A stretch of 64,000 nt of DNA from assembly GCA_023213315.1 (NCBI GenBank), contig JAKCPI010014012.1, positions 1 to 64,000 of the forward strand, written 5' to 3'. A program made the position numbers and the translations under genes. The stretch comes from Euborellia annulipes. Taxonomy: Eukaryota; Arthropoda; Insecta; Dermaptera; Anisolabididae. Positions 1 to 10,911 of the stretch are shown here, in pieces (the first letter of the stretch is position 1; the number at the start of each line of letters is the position of its first letter). The notes beneath the pieces are model-generated. The model saw only the letters and a program-made list of their open reading frames with translations. It made no database searches and had not been told where the DNA came from.

Positions 1-92
1 TGTCTAACTTAAATAGAGCTCAATTCCTTCATGCTTTAAAATTAAACACGACACACACAGACAGACCATGTCGCGAAAACCACTCATTGCCA
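1..92 (+). repeat. Repeat A fragment
   Basis: Matches the inner part of the dispersed repeat defined at 62672-63326: a stretch ending in the GACAGACCATGTCGCGAAAA block that recurs near 25765, 45770, 48870 and 63185. It is cut at the window edge on the left and joins unrelated sequence on the right. Confidence 0.8.
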
Positions 93-342
93 GTCGATGG
101 AGTAATGCTGCTAAAAGCGAGAAGTACCCACTCACCGCGGAAGGCGCCATTAATCGAGAGCGCCTGCTAGTTATGCAAACTCTTTGCAAACAAGATAAAT
201 GTCTTGCCTTATTTAATTGGGATGCCTGATGGCAATACTCAAGTTTTTAAGAGGATTGTTTGGCTTTTATTTATTTTTATTTTTAATATCTTCTAGCACC
301 ATTAATTTGTAAAAATTTCAAGTTTTTGGATACAAAATTATT

Positions 343-783
343 TTATTTTTCAACGTAGTCTCCTTTGAGCTCTATACACTTTGTCCAACGTTTCTCCAAT
401 TTTTTTATTCCTTCCAAAAATAAGATTTGTCGAGGACATCAAAATTGAGATTATTTCATCGTTGGAGTCAAATCTCTTTCTGCCGAGCCATTTTTTCAGG
501 TTTGGAAACAAGAAATAGTCCCTCGGGGCTAAATCCGGAGATTAGGGCGGATGAGGGAGCAATTCGTATCCCAATTCATGGAAACTGCACATGTGTGTGC
601 CCTTGCATTGTCCTGCTCACGAGGTAGTCTGCTATTAGTGGATGTCAAACAAAACTAAAAGACCCAACTGGTTCAAATTTCGACAGGAGTCAGCTGATAG
701 TTTCCTGCTGACAGGAGCAGCGTTGCCATTTCAGTTAAGAAGCGGGAAATTCAAAAAGTCACGGACTTATTGACCTGCCCTTG
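343..783 (-). pseudogene. Mariner-type transposase remnant (C-terminal part and one end)
   Basis: Read on the minus strand, the segment shows mariner transposase signatures in shifting frames. These are a DNARAHT block around 592-612 (second catalytic Asp), YFLFPNLKKWL around 495-530, and EGIKKLEKRW followed by IELKGDYVEK and a stop at 343-345. The frame breaks at least twice and has an in-frame stop, so no protein can be made. The sequence at 755-783 (GTCAATAAGTCCGTGAC on the minus strand) resembles a mariner inverted terminal repeat. I could not place a matching left end. This is a dead fragment of a cut-and-paste DNA transposon. Confidence 0.7.
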
Positions 784-959
784 TATTATTTTGATTAATT
801 CGGATAATCAACTTCCTCCTCTCTAGAAATGGAATTTCATATTTTTTATTTCTCTTAACTAAATTATACATGTAATCAATATAAAGAAAGTGCAGCCAGC
901 CAGCCTTTATCTCACAAATTCCATGTTCAGATTTTAATTAAAATAAGAGTCTTTGATCC

Positions 960-1275
960 CAAAAAAAGTATGATCTGTGAGTGTGTTTGTCTCATTCTCT
1001 CAAGTATTAAAAGAGCTACGGGGTTGAAATTTTATATTCAAATTCCTGTCAGGCAACGCGAAGCTTTTGAGTAAAATCGATCCGAGTACTCATACTTTAC
1101 TGGAGATAATTTTTCGATTTTCTCAAAACTATTTTGATTAAAATTCATAATACAATTATTTTTTAAAATGTATATTCTCATTTTATTTTTTGAAGCACAA
1201 TACCCTATTTCTTATATTTCATGGAGAAGATAGGAGAAACGGATACCGTAGTAACAAAATATAAATATTTTCCTA
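960..1275 (-). repeat. Diverged repeat A copy, minus orientation
   Basis: Contains the same succession of blocks as repeat A in reverse: the TTGAAATTTTATATT block, the AAGCTTTT block, the ACTCATACTTTAC block and the TTTTCGATTTTCTCAAAA block. It ends near a segment with ACAAAATATAAATATTTTCC. It is clearly older than the copies at 45638 and 62672. Confidence 0.65.
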
Positions 1276-2195
1276 TGATTGATTATAAAACTTATCTATT
1301 TGGCTTTTAATATAATAAAATATCAGAAACTAAAAATAAAACCATTATTAATTTCTGTCCTCACCGTACCTTCTTTTTAAAAAATATCTCTTCACAAAAA
1401 AAAAACTGGGCTTACAGCATATTACGAAACTTTAATATATCGAGAAAGTTGTCTGATGTGCGTTCAGTTATATAATTATTACTACCATTTCGTGAAATTC
1501 CCTCTCCGGATTTTTAGGCCTATTCAAATTATTATTATTAAATTTGAAAATAGTCATAGAAAGTAATTTAAATATATCTTCGATCCATTATTCATAAACG
1601 CAATAGTTAACTTTGAAAATGATAAGAGATAACGAGGCAAATACACCTGGAATTAATTTAGTCCGTCTAATATATCACTTAATCCATTTGCTTGCTAATC
1701 GGATATATACGTACATGTATATAGGAATGTATATAATATAGATATTTGGTCCGTCGATCTGGCGGTTGAGGAATCGTGTGCCCTGGGCCAAGTCTTATCG
1801 CGCTTAATTCGCAATGTCCCCATAATTCAACTCTCCCCCTTGAAAGGGTACTCCGGGGGGTGCCTGCCTCATACCACCTTTCCCTTTTGCTACTCCCTTT
1901 CCCTTTCCCTTCTGGCGTCGAGCCATAACTCCCTGTTTTATATTGAACTCACTCTCCCATCTCTCTTTCTCATACACAGACACACATACACACTGATTCA
2001 GATACAAATACGTTTTCTCTCTCCCATAGTTCAATCCTATCACCTGTACAATCAAGAAGGATTTGTCTCTTAGAAATAAATTTTTTTTTTCTTCCAAGAT
2101 CCTATATATTGGATAATAATTCAATCAATAAATTAAAAAGTAATTTATTTATGAAAAAAAAAATTACTTTAGACTCTCGAAATCGCATGTTAAAC
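1276..2195. other. Unassigned AT-rich spacer with one GC-richer island
   Basis: No supported gene. Positions 1745-1930 are visibly GC-richer than the surroundings. On the minus strand a 40-codon frame (ATG at 1924-1926, stop at 1804) has a Lys/Gly-rich start, but no splice sites, homology or promoter support it as coding. Confidence 0.4.
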
Positions 2196-2831
2196 TAAAG
2201 GAGGTTCAGGAGCGACGTCTAAACGTACTTTTAAAAAAAACTAGTCTAGTATAAGGAATTTTTCAATGCGGTTTTTTTAAAAATGAATTAAATTCATAAG
2301 AGATTATTGGGACATCGAGCTATAATTTGTTTAATGACTTATTAAAAAATTATCGTAATTAATTTTTTGTTATCAAACAAATACAAAAAAACAAGATGTC
2401 CAAATAATCTTTAATTTTTTTTAAATCTAAAAATGAATTTATTGTTATTATTAATCACATATTAATTAAGACATTTTTAAAATAAGCTTAGATGATTTAT
2501 TTAAAAATCAAATGTCAAATTAGTTCAGCATTCTTGCAATAGATGGCAGGCTAGTCTAACAGCCGATAGAGTATTAGCCTTTATCTGGCCTATATTTATA
2601 TATTTTTATGCTTTTATAAAAGATACATAATATATAATAACATTTATAAAGTATTTATTGTTAAAAGATCAATGAAAATCAACCAAATGCATTAAATATT
2701 ATTAGCTACCATTCTGACATCTCTTGGCAAATTTTTGAATTACTTGATTTTTTGGGCATACTTTTTATGTCACACAACGCTATCTTAGCGGAAAAAACAT
2801 GCGTAACACCTTCACTCCCGAGGCTCCTTAA
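2196..2831 (+). mobile_element. TTAA-type MITE, copy 1
   Basis: Non-autonomous element of about 0.6 kb found at least five more times in this window. The left end carries GGTTCAGGAGCGACGTC and the right end CACTCCCGAGGCTCC. Better-preserved copies start and stop at TTAA with a GGGGG terminus, which suggests a piggyBac-like TTAA target. There is no coding sequence inside. Confidence 0.7.
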
Positions 2832-3112
2832 AACGTTATGAGCAACGATTTATAATCTTTACGTCCCTTCCCTAGGCCGGAACTCTTGAGGTTATCAATA
2901 TTTATATCAAATAAGCCCTTATTTTTTGCAAAGTTGATAAGAAAAAAAATCAAGTAGAGTTTCAAAACACAAAAACTTTTCAGTTTTTAATCTGGCGTTG
3001 CTCTTTTTCTCAGACGTTCCTCAGGATGGTAGGCGAGTGAATTTTCAATAAATTATACAAAATTTATTATTAGAGGTTTTTATTTTTAGGTTTACGATAA
3101 ATATTGACATTG

Positions 3113-3235
3113 TTTCGGCTCGATTAAACCTTCTTCACGCCTCAGAGGGGTGCCCAACTTAAATATAAAATTTCAACCTCCTAGCTCAATTCCTTCATGG
3201 GTAAAATTGAATACAGACACACAGACAGACCATGC
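3113..3235 (+). repeat. Repeat A fragment
   Basis: Carries the repeat-A run from the CACGCCTCAGAGGGGTGCC block through the CTCCTAGCTCAATTCCTTC block to CAGACAGACCATG, then loses similarity. Confidence 0.75.
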
Positions 3236-4508
3236 CATAGTTTTAATATTCAAATTATATGGAAAAGAAGATCAGAAAATATATATATTCTTGAGTTTAA
3301 AATCTCAAAGTATTACAATAATCATATATACGTATATTTACGGACTTTTTTATCTTATTATGAAAAGAAAATCACTTGTCATTTGTCAAATAATATTTCT
3401 TTTGAAATTTCCAAACGAAAAGAGTATTTAAATTCACTTGAGTTGGTAGCAACAGGCTTCAAAAAACGTTTTTCCCCTCTCTCTCTCTCTCTTGCTTCTT
3501 TTTTCAAGTACACGGAGAAAACATCTGTATAGGCGGAACAAATTGGATCTGCATATAATAAACACCCGGTAACCCGAATGCCGGTTTATAAAGAAGGGCT
3601 TTTCTTAAAAAATCCCACCCCGTCGAAACCATCAACGTCATCTCTTTAAAGAAAGAATAAGAAACCTTTATGTCAAAAGGTGTATTACCAACTGACAAAT
3701 AAGTGAATGTATGTAGTTTAATAATTTTTTTTTCTATTAAACTTACATAAATTATTGTCATTTTGAAAGAAGTATTCATTTTATTTATATACACTACTCA
3801 TATTATATGCTAGATTAGGAAAAACGAATTTACAGTTTAAAAAAATAATTAAAATAACACAATATATGTAAAAAATATTTAAAGAAAAAATCTGGTGTGA
3901 AGACCGCATTTAACACACTACTAATACACTATCGCGATTTCCTCCAGGCCCGGCCTGCATAGTACCCGCCTTGAGGAAATCCTCATCGTGTGAGGTAACG
4001 ACTTTGAGGCTTTCAAATTCCGATTGAAATTCAATAATATTATACTGTCAGTTTTTCGCTGCTTTTGGAATTGGGAAAATATGATAAAATTTTATTAAAG
4101 ATAACTAAAATTTATAAATAAATATTTGAAAAATTTTAAAATTTTTTGAATAAACTACTCACACAATTAGATCCTTGTGTTGACGAGAGAAGCTGTAGAA
4201 AATTGGAGAAAAAAAAGATAACTAGTGTGTTGGCTTGGAGAAAATTCTTAAGTCCATTTCCTTGAGGAAAACCTTAACCCTTACTAAGGATTCCGTAGAG
4301 GAAATCTTTGAGGACGCCCTTCACGTGTACAGATGGATATAGAATAGACAAATTTACTTAAGCTATCAATGAGCGCCCATGCTTTTATTTTAAATTATAA
4401 ATATTCAACAATTTTAACAACAAGAATGAAATTATTCCTCTCTTTTTTAGGTTAATTTAAATAAAAGCATTTAAAACATTTTTATTTTAATAAACAATTA
4501 TATTATAA
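3236..4508. other. Unassigned AT-rich spacer
   Basis: No gene or element recognised. A TCTGGTGTGA start motif at 3891 matches the first ten bases of repeat A, but the rest of its hairpin is absent. Two GAGGAAAT-containing stretches near 3930-3990 and 4250-4330 look loosely related. Confidence 0.4.
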
Positions 4509-4980
4509 CTAGCCGCGCCTCCCGCCTTTTGGTATCCAAATGGCTTAAATAAAATCATCAGACTATCTGAGATTCGAACCCCCGACCCTTGGTATATAAG
4601 GCAGGCGCTCTACCAACTACGCCAAGCCCGAGGCCCCCGAGGCTAAAACAAAATTATTATTACTACGTCTTCCAATTCCAATCCAGTGCCTGCTTGAAGA
4701 TTTGTTTACATTCATAGAATATATAAAAGCAAAGTATACATAGATATTTCTCTATATATTTCCTATGGAAGAAATTGAAACGCATTCTTCAAGAAATTGT
4801 AACTTTAGGAATTAATAACTCAAAAAGTTATTGGAATTTCGGGACCAGAGTATTTTTCCGGGACTCTCCATAACGCACTCTATAAGACTGCAAAATTTCA
4901 TTTCAAAATTCCAACGGGAACAAATGGACAAACAGAGCGTGACAGACGGACACACCGCTATTATATATTATATATATAGA
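4509..4980 (-). mobile_element. Non-autonomous Helitron carrying part of a SINE
   Basis: On the minus strand the element starts with TCTATATATATA (at 4980) preceded by A. It ends with GGCGCGGCTAG (CTAG at 4512-4509) followed by T, the Helitron TC...CTRR layout with A/T target. Blocks such as GTCCGTCTGTCACGCTC and the CCGGGA region match the full copy at 59735-60284. The usual GC-rich 3' segment is largely replaced by a tRNA-derived SINE. No Rep/helicase coding is present. Confidence 0.7.
4527..4650 (-). repeat. SINE family 1 fragment (tRNA-derived)
   Basis: The minus strand shows a pol III A-box-like GGCGTAGTTGGTAGAGCGC, a B-box GGTTCGAATC, and a body ending in ATTTTATTTAAGCC as in the intact SINE at 28679. 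It stops abruptly at the Helitron 3' end. It is not a functional tRNA gene because the acceptor arm does not close. Confidence 0.65.
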
Positions 4981-5653
4981 TTAGTTTCCAACTTTAAGTT
5001 ACTAGTTTTTTTTTTTTTTTTGATAATTTGACTTATGGACTCAGTTTCCTGAGATTTAACAGGTAAACAAATAGCCGAGGGCTCTGATAATACACCCAGC
5101 CGGATAATAGAACCGAGGAGACATTAATATTCATCGTCCAATATCTCTTAAATTACAATCCTCTCTGACAGTCTTAAAAGAAAGCTTTATATTTTCGTAT
5201 GCATTTGGAAACAGGGCGAAAAAGAATTTATGAATATGTAATTAATGTGATAAATAACAAAGATGATAAAAATAAATAAAGAGATGTTTGTTTCGTCTTG
5301 TCTCAATTTATTTTCTGTATTTTCGGCATCTTTGGCCATATAGACTTTAATCGATACTTATTATAATAACGATATATGTACATAATCCAGGCACATTTAT
5401 TTATAACAATTGGTAACCAATTAATTAATTTACCCACACCTCTTTGCTTTTAAGGATAATAATTATTATTTGAAATTCCAATCATCATCCCCGTTGATTT
5501 ACCCAAGGTGCTTTCGTGTGACGCAGGGGCACACAACTCAAATCCAACTCGTCCTTGATTATAGCCATCTACCGGCACCGCGTAAAGTAACTAATCCTTA
5601 TTTCTAGTTCCTTTTTTTCCCTTTATTAAGGTAGGCTGCTTAAGCCCTGTTAA
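4981..5653. other. Unassigned AT-rich spacer
   Basis: No gene, RNA or element recognised in this stretch. Confidence 0.4.
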
Positions 5654-5744
5654 ATTTAAAAATCCCTCTCTATTAACCAGGAAATTTAAAATATCTAATA
5701 TTAAAAATAATAAATTTCCTGGTTAAAAGAGAGGGATTTTTAAA
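5654..5744. repeat. Short foldback hairpin
   Basis: An inverted repeat of about 34 bp, nearly perfect (arms 5654-5688 and 5710-5744, key block TTAACCAGGAAATTTA), around a short AT loop. It may be a tiny MITE. No target duplication is obvious. Confidence 0.7.
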
Positions 5745-5869
5745 TCAAATGGAGCATCTCGTGCCACATGAGAAACAATTAATGTATTTAAAAAATATAT
5801 ATATAAAAAAATAAAATAAGTTTAAATATTCTTAAGGAATATATTTATTAAACCGGACAAATTAGTTGA

Positions 5870-6125
5870 GATACGTCGAAATGAAAATATACATTTTAAA
5901 GAGTATCTAAAAAATAATTTGATTTATGAATTTTAATCAAAATCTTTGGAGTGAATTTTAAGAAAATCAAAAAAAATTGAAAAAGTGCATCAGAAAAGTA
6001 CTAGTACTCTTTGACAGATTTTGTTCAAAAGCTTCCTGTTACGTCCAAGGGAGGTACTTAACTTAAATATAAAATTTCAATCTTCTAACTTTTTTCGTTC
6101 TTGAGATATTTTGTTGTCACACTTG
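5870..6125 (+). repeat. Repeat A fragment
   Basis: Shares the ACATTTTAAAGAGTATCTAA block, the AAAGTACTAGTACT block and the TAACTTAAATATAAAATTTC block with other repeat-A copies. Both ends are missing. Confidence 0.7.
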
Positions 6126-6611
6126 AAATTTCTGATCAAAGTTGCAAAGGTTTTCTTCCTTTATTGTCTTTCTAAATTTTAAATGATTTTTTTTTACAAA
6201 AATACTATTTTACCTGCTTCTGCTAAAACTCAGCTCTTAGCAGATTTTAATTTTTAAATCTGCAAGGGGGAGGTTATTTTTCTTTTGTATATGGCGATAA
6301 TGAGGCTAGTAAATCAGACTGGCAATTGAAGGGGCTAATATGTCTTCTGACCCCATCCTTGTGTCCCTGGCATGCTCTATAATGTATATATAGACCAGAT
6401 GGCGATTTGTCACCTTGTCCGAATGTCAGTGGTGAACATCGGAGGTGACCTTAATTGCGTTACGATGCTATTATTAACGTTCCCCGGCCTCAAGAAGGAA
6501 CCCTCTTTCCTATTTATTTATCTCTCTATCAACTATCATCATTTTTTTATAGGCTACGCCATTTATGGTTAATCGCCCGCATTTCTCTCAAAATTATAAA
6601 TAAGTTGTGTG
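6126..6611. other. Unassigned spacer
   Basis: No supported feature. Short frames here have no recognisable domains. Confidence 0.35.
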
Positions 6612-6615
6612 TTAA

Positions 6616-7183
6616 GGGGGAGTCTAAACGTATTTTAAAAAAACTAGACTATTATAAGGAATTTTTCAATGCGGTTTTTTTAAAAATGAATTAAATTCAT
6701 GTAACTGAAAGTTATCATTTTTAATGACTCAAGCAAATTCAGAAAAACCAACTGTTACAATAATTTTAAATTTTTTTTTTTTAATTTAAAAATGAATTTA
6801 TTATTATTATTATTCACATATTAATTAAGAAAAATTTAAAGTAAGTTTAGATGATTTATTTAAAAATTAACTGTCAAATAGTTCAGTACGCTTGCAAAAG
6901 ATGGCAGGCAAGTCTGATGGCCGGTATTATCAGATCCCTATTAGCATATATTTATATATTTTTATGCTTTTATAAAAGATACATAATATATAATAACATT
7001 TATAAAGTATTCATTGTTAAAAGTTCAATGAATATCAACCAAATGAATTAAATATTATTAGCTACCATTCTGACATCTCTTGGCAAATTTTTGAATTACT
7101 TGATATTTTGGGCATACTTTTTAAGACACGGAACGCCATCTTAGCGGCAACAACATGCGTAACAGCTTCGATCCTACTTCCCC
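6616..7183 (+). mobile_element. TTAA-type MITE, copy 2
   Basis: Flanked by TTAA at 6612-6615 and 7184-7187. It begins GGGGGAG and ends CTTCCCC. The internal sequence follows copy 1 closely (blocks TCTAAACGTA, AATGCGGTTTTTTTAAAAA, GGCATACTTTTTAA). Confidence 0.8.
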
Positions 7184-7187
7184 TTAA

Positions 7188-7857
7188 AATACATCTAACA
7201 ATAAAAGAAATATAAGTTAAAAGTTCAAAATAACGCCACTATAACAAAAACTAGATCGCTTTATATAAATAAAGTTTTAGAAATCCTTTTAATAGTATTC
7301 TGTGAGTTGGAAAAGATTTTTTTTTACAATCTATTGAACAAAGTTTGACAAAAAAAAATAAGGCGGTATAGTCATTAGTTTTCGACAAATATACTTACAA
7401 TACAAAAAAAAAAAAAGAATCCAAAAGGAAGAAGAGAAGGGGACAAATAAGTGAACAACTTAGTGCGTTGATATTTTTGATGAAAGATGAAGTAAAAAAT
7501 ATATATATAAAAAAAAAAGAATAGAAAGGGGATGAATCAAAGAAAAGGAACAGACATGATGCAAAAAACAAGGGGAAAATATTCCACACCATGAACTTTA
7601 TTCTTTTGAAAGAGGGTGGTCAAATTCATTGGCGTTTGGGGATTCAAACTGCCCGAGTATTGGAGGCGATGGAATAATGTTGAATCTATCAAGATGAGCT
7701 GGTGATTTTTTTTAACCCTTTTCAGCCACAGAGGGGTTATATCTTTATTTATATAATTTTAAATACAAGTAACGATGGCAAATATGTTGATTCTAGTCGT
7801 GCGGATAATCAACACCTTTTTCTTGTGCTCTGCTGACGTCATTGCGCAATAAAACCC
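7188..7857. other. Unassigned AT-rich spacer
   Basis: Low-complexity purine-rich stretches at 7405-7560. No supported gene. Confidence 0.4.
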
Positions 7858-8594
7858 AAAGGCCCTAGGGGTATAAGAATGGTGAAAATGCCCTTGGAAC
7901 ATATTTCAATGATACATAGGGGATTTGTAGGTACTAATAAAATAATAAGATGCTGAAAGTTTCAGATCGCTATCTCAAATGGTTTTTGAGAAAAACCAAA
8001 ATATGTAAAAATCAGAAAAACATTTTTTTCTCAGGAACGGCTGAATCGATTGATTTGAATTTTTGATATGTTTTGGGGGCTGGTGGTACCTTCTAGGGAA
8101 AAAATCAAGACCTATATCGGATCATGACATCCTTGAAAAAAATGGCATTTTTTGTTTAATTTTAATTTTTAACCATGATACAATTTTGGCACAAAAATGA
8201 AACAATTTTTTTTGAAATCCTCATTCAATTTCCTGTAACTTCATAAGTTCATAAATTCATAAAAAAAGGTACGCCATAGTAGAAAAAAATAAAAACCATT
8301 TATTACTCAAATATTGACTTTATGTTTTGTGCTTTAATATTGTTTTTTATTGCTCAAGCTTACACATATATTTTCATTTTATTCAAAATAACCAATTTAT
8401 ATTCATAACATCAAAATTTTTTGCCTAAATCAAGAGTTAAAATTTTTAAATATCTATAATCATTATCTATAATGATAGAAACAGTTTTTGATTAATGAAT
8501 AATAAAAATAAAAACTAATATCAAAAAGATAAATCTTTCAACAATAAAAAATGCAGAATCACGTTTAATCAGTCTTCGTCACTGTCTTCTTCAA

Positions 8595-8876
8595 TCACAG
8601 GTGAAACGTTGTCTTTATCAAATAATTTGTTTCAGCGAGCCTCAGAATTTTTGTCAAATATCTTCCGTATGACAAATAATAAACAATGGCAGCATCGTGA
8701 GAGCAACATCCAATTGTTCTAAGACCATTCGCACACTCACAGCTATGTCTTAATACGCCTTTAGGTCCATTAGCATTTTTTTTATATTCAATAAAACATC
8801 TATACACTTTGTTATTAATATGGCGAGAGTGTACTTGAGCTTTAAGTATGTTAGTATGGTCTTTTACATATTGGAT
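8595..8876 (-). pseudogene. SWIM-motif protein fragment (transposon-derived)
   Basis: On the minus strand an open frame from about 8876 to the stop at 8595 has no ATG in its N-terminal part and is interrupted upstream by the MITE at 8885. It encodes CEC, eight residues, then CCSH (within HSCECANGLRTIGCCSHD), the CxC...CxH zinc-binding pattern of SWIM domains. An aromatic stretch AAIVYYLSYGR follows. From memory, comparable SWIM-bearing C-termini occur in transposon-encoded proteins of invertebrates, which fits its place inside the foldback element. Only the C-terminal part remains and the function is lost. Confidence 0.55.
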
Positions 8877-8884
8877 AGTAATTT

Positions 8885-9156
8885 CAGGGGCTTATATGGA
8901 AATTTTTTTAGGGGGGCCTGAACTCAAAAATTTTTCTGCTAAAAAATTTTTTTTTTAAGAAACTAAATTTTTTTTTCACACGAAATTTTTTGCGGAACAT
9001 TTTTTCTTTTGCGGAACCAAAGTTTTCCATCCTGCGAAAAATTTTGTTGCGCTGATGTCTGTATATTCCTATATATGTATATGTGTTTGGGAAATTTCGG
9101 GGGGGAGGGGTCCGGGCCCCCTCTGCCCCCCCCCCCCCCCCTTATATACGCCCCTG
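8885..9156 (+). mobile_element. hAT-type MITE, family G1, copy 1
   Basis: Terminal inverted repeats CAGGGGCTTATAT and ATATACGCCCCTG are bounded by a perfect 8-bp duplication AGTAATTT (8877-8884 and 9157-9164). The interior has the GCGGAAC motif and a long C tract. It is inserted into the SWIM frame of the foldback element, so it is younger. Confidence 0.9.
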
Positions 9157-10089
9157 AGTAATTTATATAGTAGATTTATCTTTTTGATATTAGTTTTTAT
9201 TTTTATTATTCATTAATCAAAAACTGTTTTTATCTTATAGCATTATAACAGTTAGTTAATGATTAGGCTATAGACATTTAAAAATTTTAACTTTTGATTT
9301 AGGCAAAAAATTTTGATGTTATGAATATAAACTGGTTATTTTGAATAAAATGAAAATATATGTGTAAGCTTAAGCAATAAAAAACAAGATAAAGCACAAA
9401 ACATAAGTCAATATTTGAGTAATAAATGGTTTTTATTTTTTTCTACTATGGCGTACCTTTTTTTATGAATTTATGAACTTATAAACTTACAGGAAATTGA
9501 ATGAGGATTTCAAAAAAATGTTTCATTTTTGTGCCAAAATTGTATCATGGTTAAAAATTAAAATTAAACAAAAAACGCCATTTTTTTCAAGGATGTCATG
9601 ATCCGATATAGGTCTTGATTTTTTCCCTAGAAGGTACAATCAGCCCCCAAAACATATCAAAAATTCAAATCAATCGATTCAGCCGTTCCTGAGAAAAAAA
9701 TGTTTTTCTGATTTTTACATATTTTGGTTTTTCTCAAAAACCATTTGAGATAGCGATCTGAAACTTTCAAAATCTTATTATTTTATTAGTACCTACAAAT
9801 CCCCTATGTATCATTGAAATATGTTCCAAGGGCATTTTCACCATTCTTATACCCCTAGGGCCTTTGCTTAGACTTCTGTTCCATGTGCGAATCCTCCCTC
9901 AACCAAAGAGGATGCCACGTTTTGTAACGTTTTGAGTGGTATGAAATGAAATAAGTCTACCATGCTTAAATAAGTTTCACTTAACAAAGAATTTCTCTAT
10001 AAATTTGTTTTCTATGAGGTATTTTTCGCTATCTGAGATTTAGAAAAAATTTTTTCTTACTCTGGTGCTTTGATCATTGGATAAATTAA

Positions 10090-10673
10090 GGGGGAGCGAA
10101 TTGGTTACTCATGTTTTTCCCGATAAGATGGAGTTGTGTATCATAAAAAGTATGCCCGAAAATCAAGTAATTCAAAAATTTGCCAAGAGATGTCAGAATG
10201 GTAGCTAATAATATTTAATGCATTTGGTTGATTTTCATTGATCTTTTAATAATAAATACTTTATAGATGTTATTATATATTATGTAGGCTAATACTATAT
10301 CGTCTGTTAGACTAGCCTGCCATCTATTGCAAGAATGCTGAACTAATTTGACAGTTGGTTTTTAAATAAATCATCTAACAATGTAAGATTATTTTAAAAA
10401 TTTCTTAATTAATATGTGATTAATAATAACAATAAATTCATTTTTAAATTTAAAGAAAATTAAAGATTATTGGGAGAGATTGTTTTTTTGTATTTGCTTG
10501 ATAACAAAAACATTAATTAGGATAATTTTTTAATAAGTCATTAAACAAATTATAGCTCGATGTCCCAATAATCTCTTATGAATTTAATTCATTTAAAAAA
10601 AAACCGCATTGAAAAATTCCTTATAATAGTCTAGTTTTTTTTAAAGTACGTTTAGACGTCGCTCCTGAACCTC
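10090..10673 (-). mobile_element. TTAA-type MITE, copy 3 (reverse)
   Basis: TTAA at 10086-10089 and 10674-10677 flank an inverted copy of the family: GGGGGAGCG at the left and GCTCCTGAACCTC at the right. Confidence 0.85.
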
Positions 10674-10911
10674 TTAATACAAAGAAGAGCCTAGAATACT
10701 TTCGTATAACGCGATATTGGGTTGCAAAACAAAATAAGTCGATCTGTTTTGGATGACAGTTTTTTAAGGGCATAGGCCTATAAAATTCAAGCCCTTCGGT
10801 CCAATCGTATCTACTTTCCAAATTAGTTTAAAATAAAGAATCCCACAAATATTTACAATTTTGTTATTATTGTTTATGTTTACAAACCAAGTTATTATTA
10901 TTATATCTATT

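Larger units (their letters stand above)
7858..9865. mobile_element. 2-kb foldback DNA element with long inverted arms
   Basis: The arms at 7858-8535 and 9173-9865 are inverted copies of each other over about 680 bp, from the outer AAAGGCCCTAGGGG to the inner GATTTATC. The loop (8536-9172) holds the tail of a SWIM-type reading frame and a later hAT-type MITE. The layout suggests a transposon with very long terminal inverted repeats that has lost most of its coding part. No clear target-site duplication is visible, so the superfamily is undetermined. Confidence 0.75.

Noticed and set aside
4555..4640. tRNA gene on the minus strand
   Set aside because: The acceptor stem does not close and the sequence continues as SINE family 1.
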